Origin: Schistocephalus solidus
Taxonomy: Eukaryota > Platyhelminthes > Cestoda > Diphyllobothriidea > Diphyllobothriidae
Reading direction: 5' to 3'
DNA length: 64,000 nt
Assembly (NCBI GenBank): GCA_017591395.1
Contig: WEDG01004594.1
Coordinates: 1 to 64,000, forward strand
Part shown: one piece after another, positions 1 to 11,744 of the stretch
Layout: each line of letters begins with the position of its first letter
How positions within the stretch are numbered: position 1 is the stretch's first letter
Position numbers and translations under genes: made by a program
Notes under the pieces: generated by a model
Database searches by the model: none
What the model was told of the DNA's origin: nothing
What the model saw: only the letters and a program-made list of their open reading frames with translations

Positions 1-2090
1 CCCAGAACATAAGACTGAACAGGGTGGGAGCCAATACGCAACACTGCTTCAATCCGTTGATCATTGTGAATGCATCGGATACCGTCCCGTTGCCAGTGAC
101 GTGCGCCGTTATCCATGTGCGTGAACCACTCAGGACTAGCCGAATTTCCGCATGACTTTCCACAATCCGTCGCGATTCACCGTGTCAAAGTCTTTCGTTA
201 GATCCACGGAGGTAGTGTATAGGTGAGATCGCATCTCCTGGCGGGCGGCAAAGATCATCACGGTTGTTCCGCGGTGTCGGCGGAAAGCCAGATTGGCTTT
301 CCGGGAGCAGGCCCTGCTCTAGGTGACCATTCAGACGATTGAGAAGGAAACTGGCGAAGATCTTCCCGGTGATGTTGTGCAACGAGATGCCTCTGTGATT
401 ATCACAGAGTTGCCAGTTCCCCTTCCGTTTGTAGAGATGGACAATGGTCGCGTCTTAGAAATCCTGAGGAACTTTTCCTTGGCGCCACATCTCCTGGAAG
501 AGTGTTGTGAGTTCTGCCATCAGCCGATGCCCACCGTGCTTGTAGACTTCCGGTGGGATTGCATCGGATCCCGGTGTTTTACCGCTGGAAATCTGCTGCA
601 TGGCCCGGATGGTTTCTGGTAGGGAAGGTGTCTGATCCAGGTCATTGTTCGTGTCCACTTGAGGGAGCCGGTCAATGGCAGCATCGGAGATGGCTGATGA
701 GCAATTAAGGGCACTACTGAAGTGCTCGGCCCAGCGCTTCAGAATTTGCGATTTTTCTGTCAGCAATGTTGTGCCAGCAGAGCTGAGCAGCGAGTGCGGT
801 CCCCTTGATACACGGGCCGTAGATGGCCTTGATGGCTTTGAAAAAGTTTTTGATTTCATTGCGGTCCACATACCCCTGGATTTCCTCAGCATCCTGCATC
901 TCCCGGAGCCGTTGCTGTTCAAGGCGCCGGCATCTGAAGAAGGCTACTTTGGGGGCGCCAGTCCGAAGATCCATGTAGGCATTGTGTAATCCATTCTCCT
1001 CCGTGAGTAAGTTGCTGATGTTGGCGTCATTGTCGTAAAACCAGTCCTGGTGTTGACGGCGTGCGCATCCGAGGACTTCGAGGGCGGTGGACTGGATGAC
1101 GTTTCGCAGTTGACACCATCGTGTCTCCACGGTAGAGTTATCATCTGGAGCATGCAGGTTCTCCAGTTTCTCGGTTGTATGGTTGCTGAAATCAAAAAAG
1201 TGAGCAGGCAAATTTAATAAAAGAGTATTGAACTTACTTGGCGGTCACTTAACTTGGGGCCTTCGTCGGGGTTGAAGTCAAAGCCTCATCTGGGAGATAA
1301 CGAGGCGGTGATCTGTCCAACCATCGGCATCGCGGATCGCCTTGGTTACCAGCACGTCCTGTCGATCTCGCCTCCGGACGAGTACATAGTCCAGCAGATG
1401 CCAGTGCCGCGACCGAGGGTGCATCCACGTGGCCTTCTCCCGCGTCGGAAGGCGGAAGAAAGTGTTGGTCAGCAGAGACGGTGTTCCGCACACGTTTGCA
1501 GAAGAAAAAGGCTGTTATCGTTACAGCTACCGAGACCGTGGGGACCGAGCACTTGTTGCCAGGCAGCGAGGTCCGTCCCAATGCGGGCGTTGATGTCACC
1601 AAGAACAATTGACTTGTCGTCTTTCGGCACAGTCGCCAGCAGGGTGCTCAGGTCCTCGTAGAATTTGTCCTTCGCTGCATCAGAGCTCGTGATTGGGGGG
1701 AGCGTAGGTACTGATGATGTTGGTGAACTTGTCTCCCTGAAGAGGAGGGCGGAGGCTTATCAGGCGATTATCGATGCCCTGCGGTAGACAGGTCAGACGT
1801 CCCACGATGTCGTTCCGGATGGCAAAGGCAACACCAGCGTCGCGTCGCTCTGCCTTTGGCCGGCTGCTCCAGAAGAAGGTTTAGCCGGCACCCGCCTCCT
1901 CCAGCTGACCCTGTTCAGAGAATCGGGTTTCGCTGAGAGCAGCAATGTCCACCTTGTAGCGCGCCAGTTCCCGAGCGACTAGCACTGCCCTTCGTTCCGG
2001 CCGGTTGCTCCTAGGATTGTCTAAAAGGGAATGAACATTCCAGACCACTAGTATGAGTGGACTCACCCAAGCAGCCTGGAGGGTATGGCG
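1..2090 (-). mobile_element. Non-LTR retrotransposon (EN-RT type), degraded, runs off the left edge
   Basis: Minus-strand fragments in several frames give one retrotransposon polyprotein. An apurinic endonuclease region starts with LILVVWNVHSLLDN near 2,060 and ends with GWTDHRLVISQMRL near 1,280. A linker follows at 1,211-714. The reverse transcriptase part includes SGKTPGSDAIPPEVYKHGG and FKDATIVHLYKRKGN near 450, then ISLHNITGKIFASFLLNRLN, and reaches KQCCVLAPTLFSLMF at the window edge. The catalytic ADD box would lie off the left end. Frameshifts split it into at least five pieces, so it is dead. This is the family often annotated as craniofacial development protein 2-like in tapeworm genomes. 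Sequence above 2,090 may be its 5' leader. Confidence 0.9.
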
Positions 2091-2500
2091 AGGGGATGGG
2101 GACAGGGGGCATTGTTGATTGTTTGAGTTTTACGACCGTATATTTTGCGATCTGCCAGATGTGGCCAGCTGCAGAAGACGTGATACCCAGCATTGGTTTT
2201 GGGCACCTTTTCTAGCCCCTTCCTCCGCAAGGAGCCAAGCAGTGCTGTCCCTAAATAGGGCTGCTCGGACATCACAGACGGCTGCCGAACTCCATTATGG
2301 GTCACGGTTAAGTTTTAGTGGGAGAACGACCCGAGTTAGCCTGGGCCGCCTACGGGGTTGCTGTCACCCCCACCGTAGGACTTTTTGAGAGGGGGGAGGT
2401 GGGAAGTTCGGGAGTCAGACATAACGGAGACCCTCATCTGGTTTAGCCCGCCGGTCGTGACGGCTGCCCGGGGTAAGGCCGCTGGGAAGAACCCAACTTC
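2091..2500 (-). other. Possible 5' leader of the non-LTR element
   Basis: The stretch lies directly upstream of the endonuclease start and is G+C rich, with a G-run-rich block at 2,385-2,400 on the plus strand. No protein domain was recognised. Assigning it to the leader is inference from position. Confidence 0.35.
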
Positions 2501-2504
2501 GAGG

Positions 2505-2990
2505 AGCCACAGGTGAGAGTTGGGTACCAGTTAGAGCCGGCCCTAGGAGCATTCACTACCTGTACGAGACAAATGGAGCGACCAAATGCTATCTGTGTGG
2601 TGCTACCCCTAACTAGTACCCCTACACCCCAAAAAGTATAAACAGCGCTATCCTCGCACACATGGTTGATTTCGGGCACCATGTGGATCCTAACGAAGCC
2701 TTTCATGTGATTTATAAGGTGCCATTAAACTAACCCACTTCACTGAGTCCGCGGCCGCTAGCAATGGCAGAAGCCACCGCTATCCGGTTGAGATAGCCGG
2801 TCTTATGCGCACAACAGAACCTGCTACAAGCTGTGCGCTTAGCACGGCCAACGACGGGTCAATTACATGCATGCCGTCTACTCGCCTCCCTCCCCACGTG
2901 AACGACTCCACAAAACCCTCACTGCTCATTACCACCCTCCTCACCTATTAAACACGACTCATTGGTATGACGAGATGAACATTATTGATC
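2505..2990 (+). mobile_element. Penelope-like element, 3' fragment
   Basis: At 2,641-2,718 the plus strand reads NSAILAHMVDFGH followed by DPNEAFHVIYK, the segment that follows the GIY-YIG endonuclease core in trematode and cestode PLEs. Downstream bases around 2,755-2,950 (containing ctagcaatggcagaa) recur at 25,085-25,290 after an equivalent segment, so both are copies of the same 3' end. The copy has many stops and no core domain left. Confidence 0.75.
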
Positions 2991-3299
2991 ATATGTCTTA
3001 GCTTGTAGTCCGTTCCCATATAAATGTGCTGGCCCGATGAGAATTTATCGAAAAGCACGCGTATGCTCACCAACTAGTCTTCTGAAATTGAAATATATTT
3101 TACAAGCAACAAAAGCAAGTATTTTCTTTCTTGTAATAGTTTCCTTCCATTCAAAATCTTTTTGTATTGCTTCGTTTAGTAATGGCCCTCACGACGCATA
3201 TAACATAGCTCAAATCTCTTGAAGAATTTTATGATCAACCGATGGCGTTTTCTGAATGGCAAAGAGGAAGGTAAGCTTTTCGACAAAAAACAATCCGCT

Positions 3300-3545
3300 T
3301 GCAGACCAAAAAACCCTAAACGCAAATGGAATGCCAGATCGGGCTCAAAATCATAGCAGAATTGAAAGTAAATCTTTTGAAACCTGGATACAGCCTTTCT
3401 TCAAGTGCAAAAGTTGAAGACACGAGTTTGCTACCAAATGACTACAAGAAAGAATACATTTGCTTACATTCACTATCAAATAAATCTCACTGTGAGGACT
3501 CTGAAAATCAATAAAATACATAATACTTAAGTGTTGCTTATACTG
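3300..3545 (+). repeat. R3 repeat, copy 1
   Basis: It shares the core tttgctaccaaatgactac and a terminal tacttaagt with copies at 17,330-17,475 and 21,150-21,300. It is AT-rich and has no coding evidence. Confidence 0.5.
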
Positions 3546-4985
3546 TTTTAGGGGATTCGATAATAAAACGACACTTCGCAACAGTCAATAAAGTTGGTGA
3601 GCGAACTGTTGGTGATGTTTCCCATCCCCTCCACCCCGAGCTCAACGCTGTGAAGTCTTCCGATCCCATGTGCCGAGGCTTTTGTCATATCGCTTGCCGT
3701 ACATCGGCCCATCTGTATGCCATTTCTAGCCCGCTACCTTACACGAGAAGAGACTGAAGTACAGTAACTGAGAGAGGAACCGTCGTCCTCAGATATTCAT
3801 TTTGAAACTTTTGCTTCTTACATACTCTGTTAACTTAACCCATTTTGTTCGTGACCAGAGCCATTTTGCTGAAAATTCTGAATGGTACTAAAAATAAAGA
3901 GCATTCCCCTCTCTAGTTTTTATATCGTCCACATATTTGTTAGACGACCGATAACAACCGTACATTACCAAAGCTGGCATATCTGAAATACCAGGAAACT
4001 GTGCTGCACAATGATCGATATCCCAACGCCACAAAAAGGAATTTTTCTTAAAGGAAAACGCATTTCAGGACTGCGGTCAACATTTAATGTGATCGGTCAC
4101 TGACTGTAGATTGCGGATCCGTTTGGGAAATCGCATCAAAGCTGCCCGCCAAAAACTTGCCACACTGGTATCACATTCATTTCAGTCCAACGCAAACGCG
4201 CATTCCGCCCTATTGCGGGTAGCAAACATGGTAGATCCATCCATTGGCAGCAAACAGTAAGAACGGGTTTATGCATGGCGACGTTTTCTGTGTGAAGCAA
4301 CTCACCACCTTCTATGAATGAAGATATGCAGGTTTCACAGAGACATTTGCGTCCTAACAGCCTGCCGGTCTCCGTCCACAGTTGCCTGCACACCACGGGT
4401 AAGTAAGCGTGGTTTGCACAACTGCTATGTGCAAGTACACAATCCCTCCCTATGCACACACACACAAAGTAGCAACTAAACTAAACAAGGTCCATTTTGT
4501 GCCCCAAAAGGACATCAGTGTTAATTTATTCTTTTGGGCCACACGTAGCTGGCCTACTGAAATGAATATTCCCGCATAAAAAAGGAATGATATCGGTATC
4601 AACGTGTCCTCACTTCCATTCGGAGCGAAACAATGTTTACGTTTTTTTTGACGAGTCTATTTGACCCAGGCAGCGGCAAATGGGCACCGAACTAGTCCAC
4701 CTCAAATAACTATAAACCGAGAGCTTTTCGAGGAAATGAGCCCGCTTCTTTGAAGGGTTGAGGGCTAACAGAATTAGCCGGATTTAAAGTCCGGCTGCTA
4801 ATAAACAAATTAAACTTGGATGGGACGAATTACAGTTCTGAGGATTTTCAGTTACCGCACGGCGGATTGTCCTCCTGGGGATATCAAGGTGCTAACCACC
4901 ACAAAAGATTTTCGACAGACGGCATGCCTAATTGTTCCTTAAAAACCGATCATTCGTGGGGGAGGGTGATAAGAGGGCCACCAGA
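3546..4985. other. Unassigned sequence
   Basis: An open frame at 4,136-4,465 on the minus strand is Cys-rich but matches no domain I know and has no convincing splice context. Nothing else was recognised. Confidence 0.4.
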
Positions 4986-4989
4986 CACA

Positions 4990-5215
4990 TCAGTACAATC
5001 GAAAAATCTTAGACATCTGTCGTATCCGACGCGGTCCCCCGTATGCTCCACAGCATGGTGGCTTAGGCGTGAATTAGTTTAAAGTGACTTTGCCGCGTCT
5101 ACCATACTCTCTCTTCCCTCACCCCCCTGTGCCTGGTTTCAGCCCAGGGTCAAAGTGAGAGGCAGCGGGATCGGGCGCCGGTGGGTAGCGCGAGCCAGCA
5201 CCTACGCGTGTACCC
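4990..5215 (-). repeat. R1 repeat, partial copy
   Basis: The sequence around cgtatgctccacagcatggt and the following agttt-aaagtga and taccatactctctc match the 3' half of R1 as seen inverted at 16,700-16,900 and 36,200-36,430. It has diverged more than the other copies. Confidence 0.55.
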
Positions 5216-5727
5216 ACAGCCCCTCGAGTGCGGTAATTTTCATGGGAGCGCATCCAGCGCGCGTGCGCTGATCTAGTCCGTGTTGATCTAACGCATCGAG
5301 GACGCGGCCGGTTCAGAGGACGACATCGCCATCATCACCACCATTGCAACCTATTCACAGCTTAGGAAACTACCCGAATTGGCGCAACAAAGTGTGTAGG
5401 CAGGAGAGGAGGGCAAGCATTTAAGGGCGTCTGGTTGTGAAAAGCACGCACTGAATGCTAAGCGAATCTACTCAATATCCAAAAAATCTCGCAACTTCAA
5501 AAAGTCGGGCTTCAAAATTAATTTTAAAATAAAAGCGTACAAATAGCTTTACCACAGTGTGTTATATAAAACAGCTGAAATCAAAATTTCCTTCCCCAAA
5601 AAAACGCATTAGGTATGTCGGTGCTTGCATGATTATGATAACACACCCTCCTCCGCCTCCGGTCTTCTTGACTCTGTGATCGCACTAGGCTCAGGTGGGG
5701 GAGGAGGAGAGAGTGCGGTAACGAAAA

Positions 5728-6425
5728 GTGCCGTGGGTTGGAAGGTCACCAACTGAAAATTACTCCCAGACCTCGCAGTCAGTCCAATGTATGTTGTGTG
5801 GAGTGGCTGACTGATGGTCTGAGAGTCAGGCTGCGATGGCTCCCTCTTAACGTGACCTCTGGCTATCTCACACATGTGAGATGTAAGCCGTCCAACCCCC
5901 TGTTCTGTGAAATCCTGGTGCTTGTGTTTGGGGGGCCAGGTCGTGTACGTAGTACACGTAGACGAGGTCACCAGCAATTTTGCCAACTTCCGCATCAGAC
6001 AACTGACCGGCTCAGACAGTGGTCTGATTTTGGGGGTGAGGGAGAGAGTGAGATCGACGGCTCAGCGCATTTTACTCAATATTAACAAGCTGACAGACTT
6101 GAAACTATCACGGTGCGCTCAAAGCCGTGGCTTGGAAGGTTGACAACTGACGGGATAACTCGGACCACGTGGTCAGCCCAATGTGTGTAGCGGCTGACCG
6201 GCGAACTGAGTCAGGCTGTAATGGCTCCTTCTTAATGTGGCCTTTATGGCACTCCCACTCCGTGGGATCCGAGCCAGGTGTACCAACACTTTAAACTATA
6301 TCATGCGCAAGTCATCGTCCCTGCACCACCCTTCCGTGGAGAATACGGCGGACATCGTCGGACTACGACGGTCGAACTGTCATGATACACAATGCTACGG
6401 AGGGAATTCCAAAGCCTGCGTTTTT
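5728..6425 (+). repeat. R1 repeat, full-length dimeric copy
   Basis: The element contains two related units. The first runs from ttggaaggtcaccaactga through cagtcagtccaatgtatgt to ggctccctcttaacgtgacc. The second runs from cttggaaggttgacaactga through gtcagcccaatgtgtgt to ggctccttcttaatgtggcc. It ends near 6,420 after a segment that reappears at 16,690-16,760 inverted and 31,620-31,680 direct. Open frames on it are not conserved between copies, so I regard it as non-coding. Confidence 0.8.
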
Positions 6426-6429
6426 TAGT

Positions 6430-8725
6430 GTCCTCCACCAAAAAAAGGGCAAAACAGGGAAATTTGTTTAATCATTAAGAAAAACCCTAAGAGACAAAAA
6501 TTTCAAACTTATTTCAAAAGCGACAGTGTTAGTCAATGGCAGGCGCGCAAGTGGGCGGAACAGATACCGGGACCTAGAATTCCTCCTCGCCTCCCAGACG
6601 GCGCAGCAATGGAGTTTCGAGAGGGCAGAGGCGGATGAGAGTTAAGGGTGGGTGGGTGGGGGGCACGGGAAACGCAATAATACAAAACGCCCCGACGGAG
6701 AGAGCCATATCTCCGAGGTTGTGGGTGCAGAGTACCTTCCCCCGACAGGGAAAAAACTCAACCAAGTGCGCGTACAACATCCATGTCATGCTGTAGTGGA
6801 TGACTGTGTCGCTGGATAGTACAGGTTCCTGAGGTTTCTCTCGTAATAGACGCGATGATTACTAGACAGGAGAGAGAGAGAGAGAGAGAGGGAGGAGCGA
6901 AAAGAAGGTACTTCAATTTCTGCTGTGCAAAAGGAAGATGTAACAAGAAAACAGGCGGCCGGAGGAAGGGGGGAGGCGAAGGAAAATGAGCAGTAGAAGA
7001 GGAATAAGATCAAAGGGGAGAATGGGGGTGGGATAGGGGAGGTGACGGAGGAGGAGAGGGAGTAGGAGGAATGGGAGATTGGGCAGGATATAAACAACCA
7101 AAAAGGAACAGTAACAACTGTACACACGAAAACAGGTATGGATCAAAAACATCCTACCAAGTGCTCATATCCACGCATATAGGGGTAGTACACCTGTTTA
7201 ATAGAGAAAATGGGGGCATAGAACGCAACATAGCGTCGAATTTAGAGTACGCCCGTTATAAAAGTAGATAATATTGCATATCCACTCAACCTACGCCAAC
7301 TATGAGTTGAACGCCCATCCATTTGAACGTTGTGGGCTAAACTACTAGCGGCACTTTGGGAGAGAGAGAGAGAGGAATATAAGTCGCAAAGAACGTTCAA
7401 ACGTAGGCGAGCCGATGCCAAGTCCAACTTTTCGATCGGACAAAATCTCTGCAAAGCAGTCCGTAGGCTACCTTTATGATTGAAGCCATCGTGGGCAAAC
7501 GTACAAACGTGCGTTTAGTAAATACTGCAACTGAGTAAAGAAGTGTTAGTTAAATCGAGAATTTGTTGCGTAAATCAGCTCCATAAGCAGCAGCGTGTTT
7601 GGGGCTGTCACGAGTTTGCCAAGAACACAATTGCGGTCGCAGTAGCAACAGCGGTGGCGGCAGTGATAAGGGCGTACGGGCGGGGGAGGCTGATTGGTCG
7701 CCTGCAGAGGGGTAGGGATCAATGCTGCTGGACGCGCTAAACACGCTGCGAGGGCTAAAACGGCCTTGAGGGTGTGCCGGTGGAGAGAAGAAGAGGATGC
7801 AAGCAAGCTCGCTGCGCTGCCAATTTAGTCGCTTAGAGATCGGCGTGTCGCAACAATGTGAGCAAAATCCACCCAGCCCAGGGGTAACCAGTTAACCGTG
7901 ATCCCGTCAAGCGTCCACTTCGTGCCAGGCTTGAAAACAGCCTTCCCCTTCCCCCTCCCCTTAGTGCAATGCAGGATAACGCAGTCATAATGTCTATATA
8001 AATACATGGAGTATAGGCGTAAATTCACAGTCCGCATCAGGGTGGACCGCAAAAATTGAAGTTTAATTTGACATGCAGACACAATGAGGACCGACGGTAC
8101 AATCAGTTCTCCTGTCCATCAGTCCTGTTTCTCAAGTTGGCCCCGGACTAACGTTCGGTCATCAGCCCCTGCGCTCAGACAGATTTCTAATGCTGTATAT
8201 GTGGGGAAAGGAAGCTGCGTTTATTAAACTATTCTGATCAGAGAACCATAAAATGAGCAGTCAGCGATTTAAGGCTGTCACTTCGTGCAAGAACCTCGGT
8301 GCCATAAGAAGGTAAGTAAACATGGTCTGGTCGGACTGACTTAAAGTCGTTCATCATCACTTTTGATGGGTTTTCCGGCATCCGCGTTGGAATTAACCTC
8401 CGCGCTTCTCCAGCTCTGTCGCTTAGCTTGCAAATGCATTACACATGGTAAAACATTCACCACAATTTTCTCCACGACAACGCGTCTCTCGGAGTCATTT
8501 CTTAACGTAGGATGGCTGTCGCTAGAATGCGGCTAAAAACACACCATTGTAAGACAGCGGTTTAGAGCTTCAAAAACTTCCCTGCCAAAAGGTGGCTTTG
8601 GAAAAGGCCCCTAGGGCGTTGTACGAAGATATTTCGATGGTAGACATTCACCCAAAATATTATCCAACCTTGTTATCCGTTCAATGCAACGTGTCAAAAT
8701 GTGTCGATAAAGCTCTGTCAATAGA
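6430..8725. other. Unassigned sequence with a long polypurine tract
   Basis: Bases 6,867-7,085 are almost entirely A and G on the plus strand, including a (GA)n core. Minus-strand frames across it encode only Leu, Ser and Pro and are composition artefacts. Nothing else was recognised. Confidence 0.5.
6870..6891. repeat. (GA)n microsatellite
   Basis: Uninterrupted GA dinucleotides form the core of the purine tract. Confidence 0.9.
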
Positions 8726-9111
8726 GGGTAAGGATAACTTGTATGGCAGTCTACCAGGACACGGGAATAGGAACCGCCTACAATACATGCGGATTTGCGC
8801 TAAATTCCGGGGAAATTGATTTAGGACTAGGATGGGAGTTAAGTATAGGGTTAGGTGCAAGGTTTGGGTTTAAGTCAGAGTTGGGGTTAGGGCCAGGATT
8901 ATGTAAAGGGTTGGGTGAGTTTTAACCGTAGGGTTTACGTTTAGCATAGGGCTAGAGTTAAGATCAAGGAAACAGTTTAGTTTTAAGTTGGTGTTGAGAC
9001 ACGAGAATATTTTACTTCCCTGAAATATATCTCAAGGCAACATATTTTAAGTGGTTGGGGCCATCCTATTCCCGTGTCCTGTTTAGGCGACCATAAAAAT
9101 CATCTTTACCC
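8726..9111 (+). mobile_element. MITE with telomere-like interior, full copy
   Basis: The left end gggtaaggat, then cttgtatggc and ccaggacacgggaatagg, is the inverted complement of the right end cctattcccgtgtcctgttt and catctttaccc, giving terminal inverted repeats of about 45 bp. The interior (8,820-8,990) is made of degenerate gggtta/ttaggg-like words. Copies with the same ends lie at 19,147-19,496 and 40,536-40,929. It has no coding capacity, which fits a non-autonomous cut-and-paste element. Confidence 0.85.
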
Positions 9112-9880
9112 AATCAACTCTGTTAGCTGTTGGTTGGGCGGTTTTAAGTATTAATCACCGCAAAACTGTCGATGGACTAGAGGGGATGGCCGTCAGTGCT
9201 TACCCATGCCCCGACAGGCATGTGTAGAAGATGGAAAGGCGATCTCTGAGACCAGTAGTTTATTAATGTGACGTTTCGAACGCCCACGAGAGCCCATCAT
9301 CAACGAATAAGAAAACTGTATAACTCTATATGTATTTAATTAACATCTGCCGAGAATGCCCTTCGGCTGAGCCACGCAGTAGAAGAGCGTGAAAGCATGC
9401 CTCTAAGGTGCGCCGATGGAACCTCTCAACGATGTTTCACCACAGATAATAGCTGGATTGTGGGAAGAGAGGCGGTAACGTGTGTACCCCATTTTGGAGG
9501 AGTGTGTGCTAAATCCCGGCTTCCAAACCAAACTCCGGTAGTTTTTGCGAAGTTCACCTATTGGAACATGATAGGCGTGAAAGAGGAAACAAACGCTGTC
9601 ACAATAATTTAATTCCTCAGGCAAATCAATCGATCGAAATTATCGGAAAGGATACAGTGCGGTAGCGATGGGGGGAGGGGAAGGCAGTAAGACAATACTG
9701 CGGTTTTTTTTTATCGTGGGCAGTCTGCTATAATTAAGCTGATTATCTCCGCGAAGTCTTGCCAACCAACAAGCAGGGAATAGGAATGTCAACGAAATCC
9801 TCCAAGGAACTGTTACTAAGATTCAAATTAAACGAAGATTTTTATCGAAAACCAATGATAAAGACAAATAGACGGGGTTG
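9112..9880. other. Mostly unassigned; possible PLE-end relic at 9,245-9,330
   Basis: The stretch gtttattaatgtgacgtttc and the following gcccatcatcaacg resembles the inverted 3' tail seen at 15,690-15,745. The rest shows nothing recognisable. Confidence 0.35.
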
Positions 9881-10860
9881 CTAGGGTCTCGCCTCTTGGT
9901 CCTCTCATAGTCGATGTCTTCATTAGAAAGCTGGAGAAATTTAAACCAAACGACCAGATAAATAAGCTCAAAAATTACGGTCGCTAGAGTGATGACTTCT
10001 TCACAATTGCCACTAGAGAAACCATGACAACTGCTCTCTTGGACGCTGTAAAACGGGCACCTCAGTCAAGCAAGTTAACGTGGATAAAGTGCAAACGACA
10101 GGTTCTGTCATTTTCTTAGACGCCCTTCTACGCAAAAAATTCGATCGTGTCCGAAGGAGCGTCTGTCGGAAGGAATCCTGATCTGGACAATATACGAATC
10201 CTGCAGTCTCGTGCTACTTCGACACAATCGAAAAGGAGCCTAGAAATATATCGGAACCACTTAATGAGAACAGATTTATTGCAGATAATATTGCCGAGAG
10301 AAGAGAAAGAACCACCACATTGACTGCGGAAAAGAAAACTTTGTTAGTAAAAGTTCACTTGGAAGGAGACGCGGCGAGTAAAGTCCTGAGAATACACCTT
10401 GACCAAGCTGTTTCACCAACCATTCGAGCAACAGCAGTCCTGGAAGATAGTTCTCGATCAACTTCTTTTTATGCGGAGAAGGCAAGGATAGGTTGCCAGT
10501 TCAGACTGCCCTATGTACATCTAATGCTTCATTTGTTTCTGTGGAGCAGGCCGCATTGATCGCACAAGTCGGCGCCTACCCAAAAGAACATGAGAACATC
10601 TCCCGGTATGGCTGGGAAAATGCGAAATAAAGGGCATAAGCAGCGCCATTCTCGCACACTTTGTTGATTCCGGGCAGCGTATGAACTCCGTATATTGTCG
10701 CCAAATGGTCTTCTAATCTGAAATGCCCGAATCTATGACGATGCGTTACAATGATGGGATTACTCATTCCCCTTTTAAGGGGAGAGTTCAATTGGAGTTG
10801 CTTCCCATCAGTGGAGCCAGTGTGACAGCTGTAATTTCTGTGGGACCCGAGCCCGTGAAG
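9880..10860 (+). mobile_element. Penelope-like element remnant with GIY-YIG region
   Basis: The frame at 10,320-10,559 (LVKVHLEGDAASKVLRIHLD onward) is paralogous to 24,567-24,764 and matches the segment before the GIY-YIG endonuclease in PLEs. It is followed by relics of the endonuclease (EHLPVWLGK, then SSAILAHFVDSGQR near 10,640). Upstream, 9,905-10,150 carries relics of the reverse transcriptase C-terminal part. Stops and frameshifts break every piece. Confidence 0.75.
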
Positions 10861-10869
10861 CATGCGTTG

Positions 10870-11744
10870 GAAGGCGACTTAATATCACATCAGACACAGC
10901 GCGAAACCCCATCCCCAGTCTACCGACAGCCTCGGATTGTGCCCGGGAGAGGAAAATTATAGAGGTCAAGCTAGTTCGGATCCACCGGTCATTTCCTTAT
11001 CAGAAACCACCAACAGTAATGATGAGAGAACTTAGTTTAACCCATGGGCTGAGAGTCAGGCAGCAGTGGGTCCCTCCCACCGTGACTTTTAAGGGGCTCT
11101 CGCTCTGGTGAAACTGCACATCCTCATTCCCCTTAATGCAGCCTGTCAAGTGTTGGGTTAAAAACCAGGTCGTGCGTGGGCGGGCTGCCTGGTTTTGGAA
11201 CCCAGTGCGTCCACAGGCCCAGTCCAGGAATCCCAAACTTGTCTTGCCATCGGAATGCGATGGGTGGGAGCGAGACAGATGCAGCGTGTCGCTACAAACA
11301 AATACCCGCGCAACTCACTACCACGTCGTATCCGGGAAAGTGGTAATCTACATGGCGTTTACGATGGACGGACTTCCATGAGCAAAATTACTCGTGTGTT
11401 GCTACCACCCACGGCAGTACTGCATCATTTACTGCATTTAAACACACACTTATCGAGATCAGTTAACGGTTTGGGGATTTTCGCTCATATATCCTGCCCG
11501 ACTAAGTCCTTACATGCAATCAACTGGGAATCATGTCCTTCACACAACGTCAAACAATGCCGGAAGGAAATCCGATTTGATAAATTCCCGGTGTCCGTTC
11601 AATGTACAGAGCTGTCCGCGTCTGACGCAAGGATTGCGGAGAACTAAACGATTAGCATTCAGGAAGCGACAAATATGACGCAAGGACTGAACTTCAACCA
11701 CAACCACCAAATCAATCGTTAATGCAGTTGCGTAAGCGAACTAT
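10870..11744. other. Unassigned, with a possible R1 trace
   Basis: Around 11,045-11,120, ctgagagtcaggcagcagtg resembles part of R1. The rest has no recognised content. Confidence 0.35.

Noticed and set aside
4136..4465. Cys-rich minus-strand frame
   Set aside because: Cysteine spacing fits no family I know and there is no supporting context.
6786..7152. Minus-strand Leu/Ser/Pro-rich frames as secreted proteins
   Set aside because: They come from the polypurine tract and have no other support.
8820..8990. A true interstitial telomere array
   Set aside because: The words are degenerate, not tandem (TTAGGG)n, and are framed by transposon inverted repeats.
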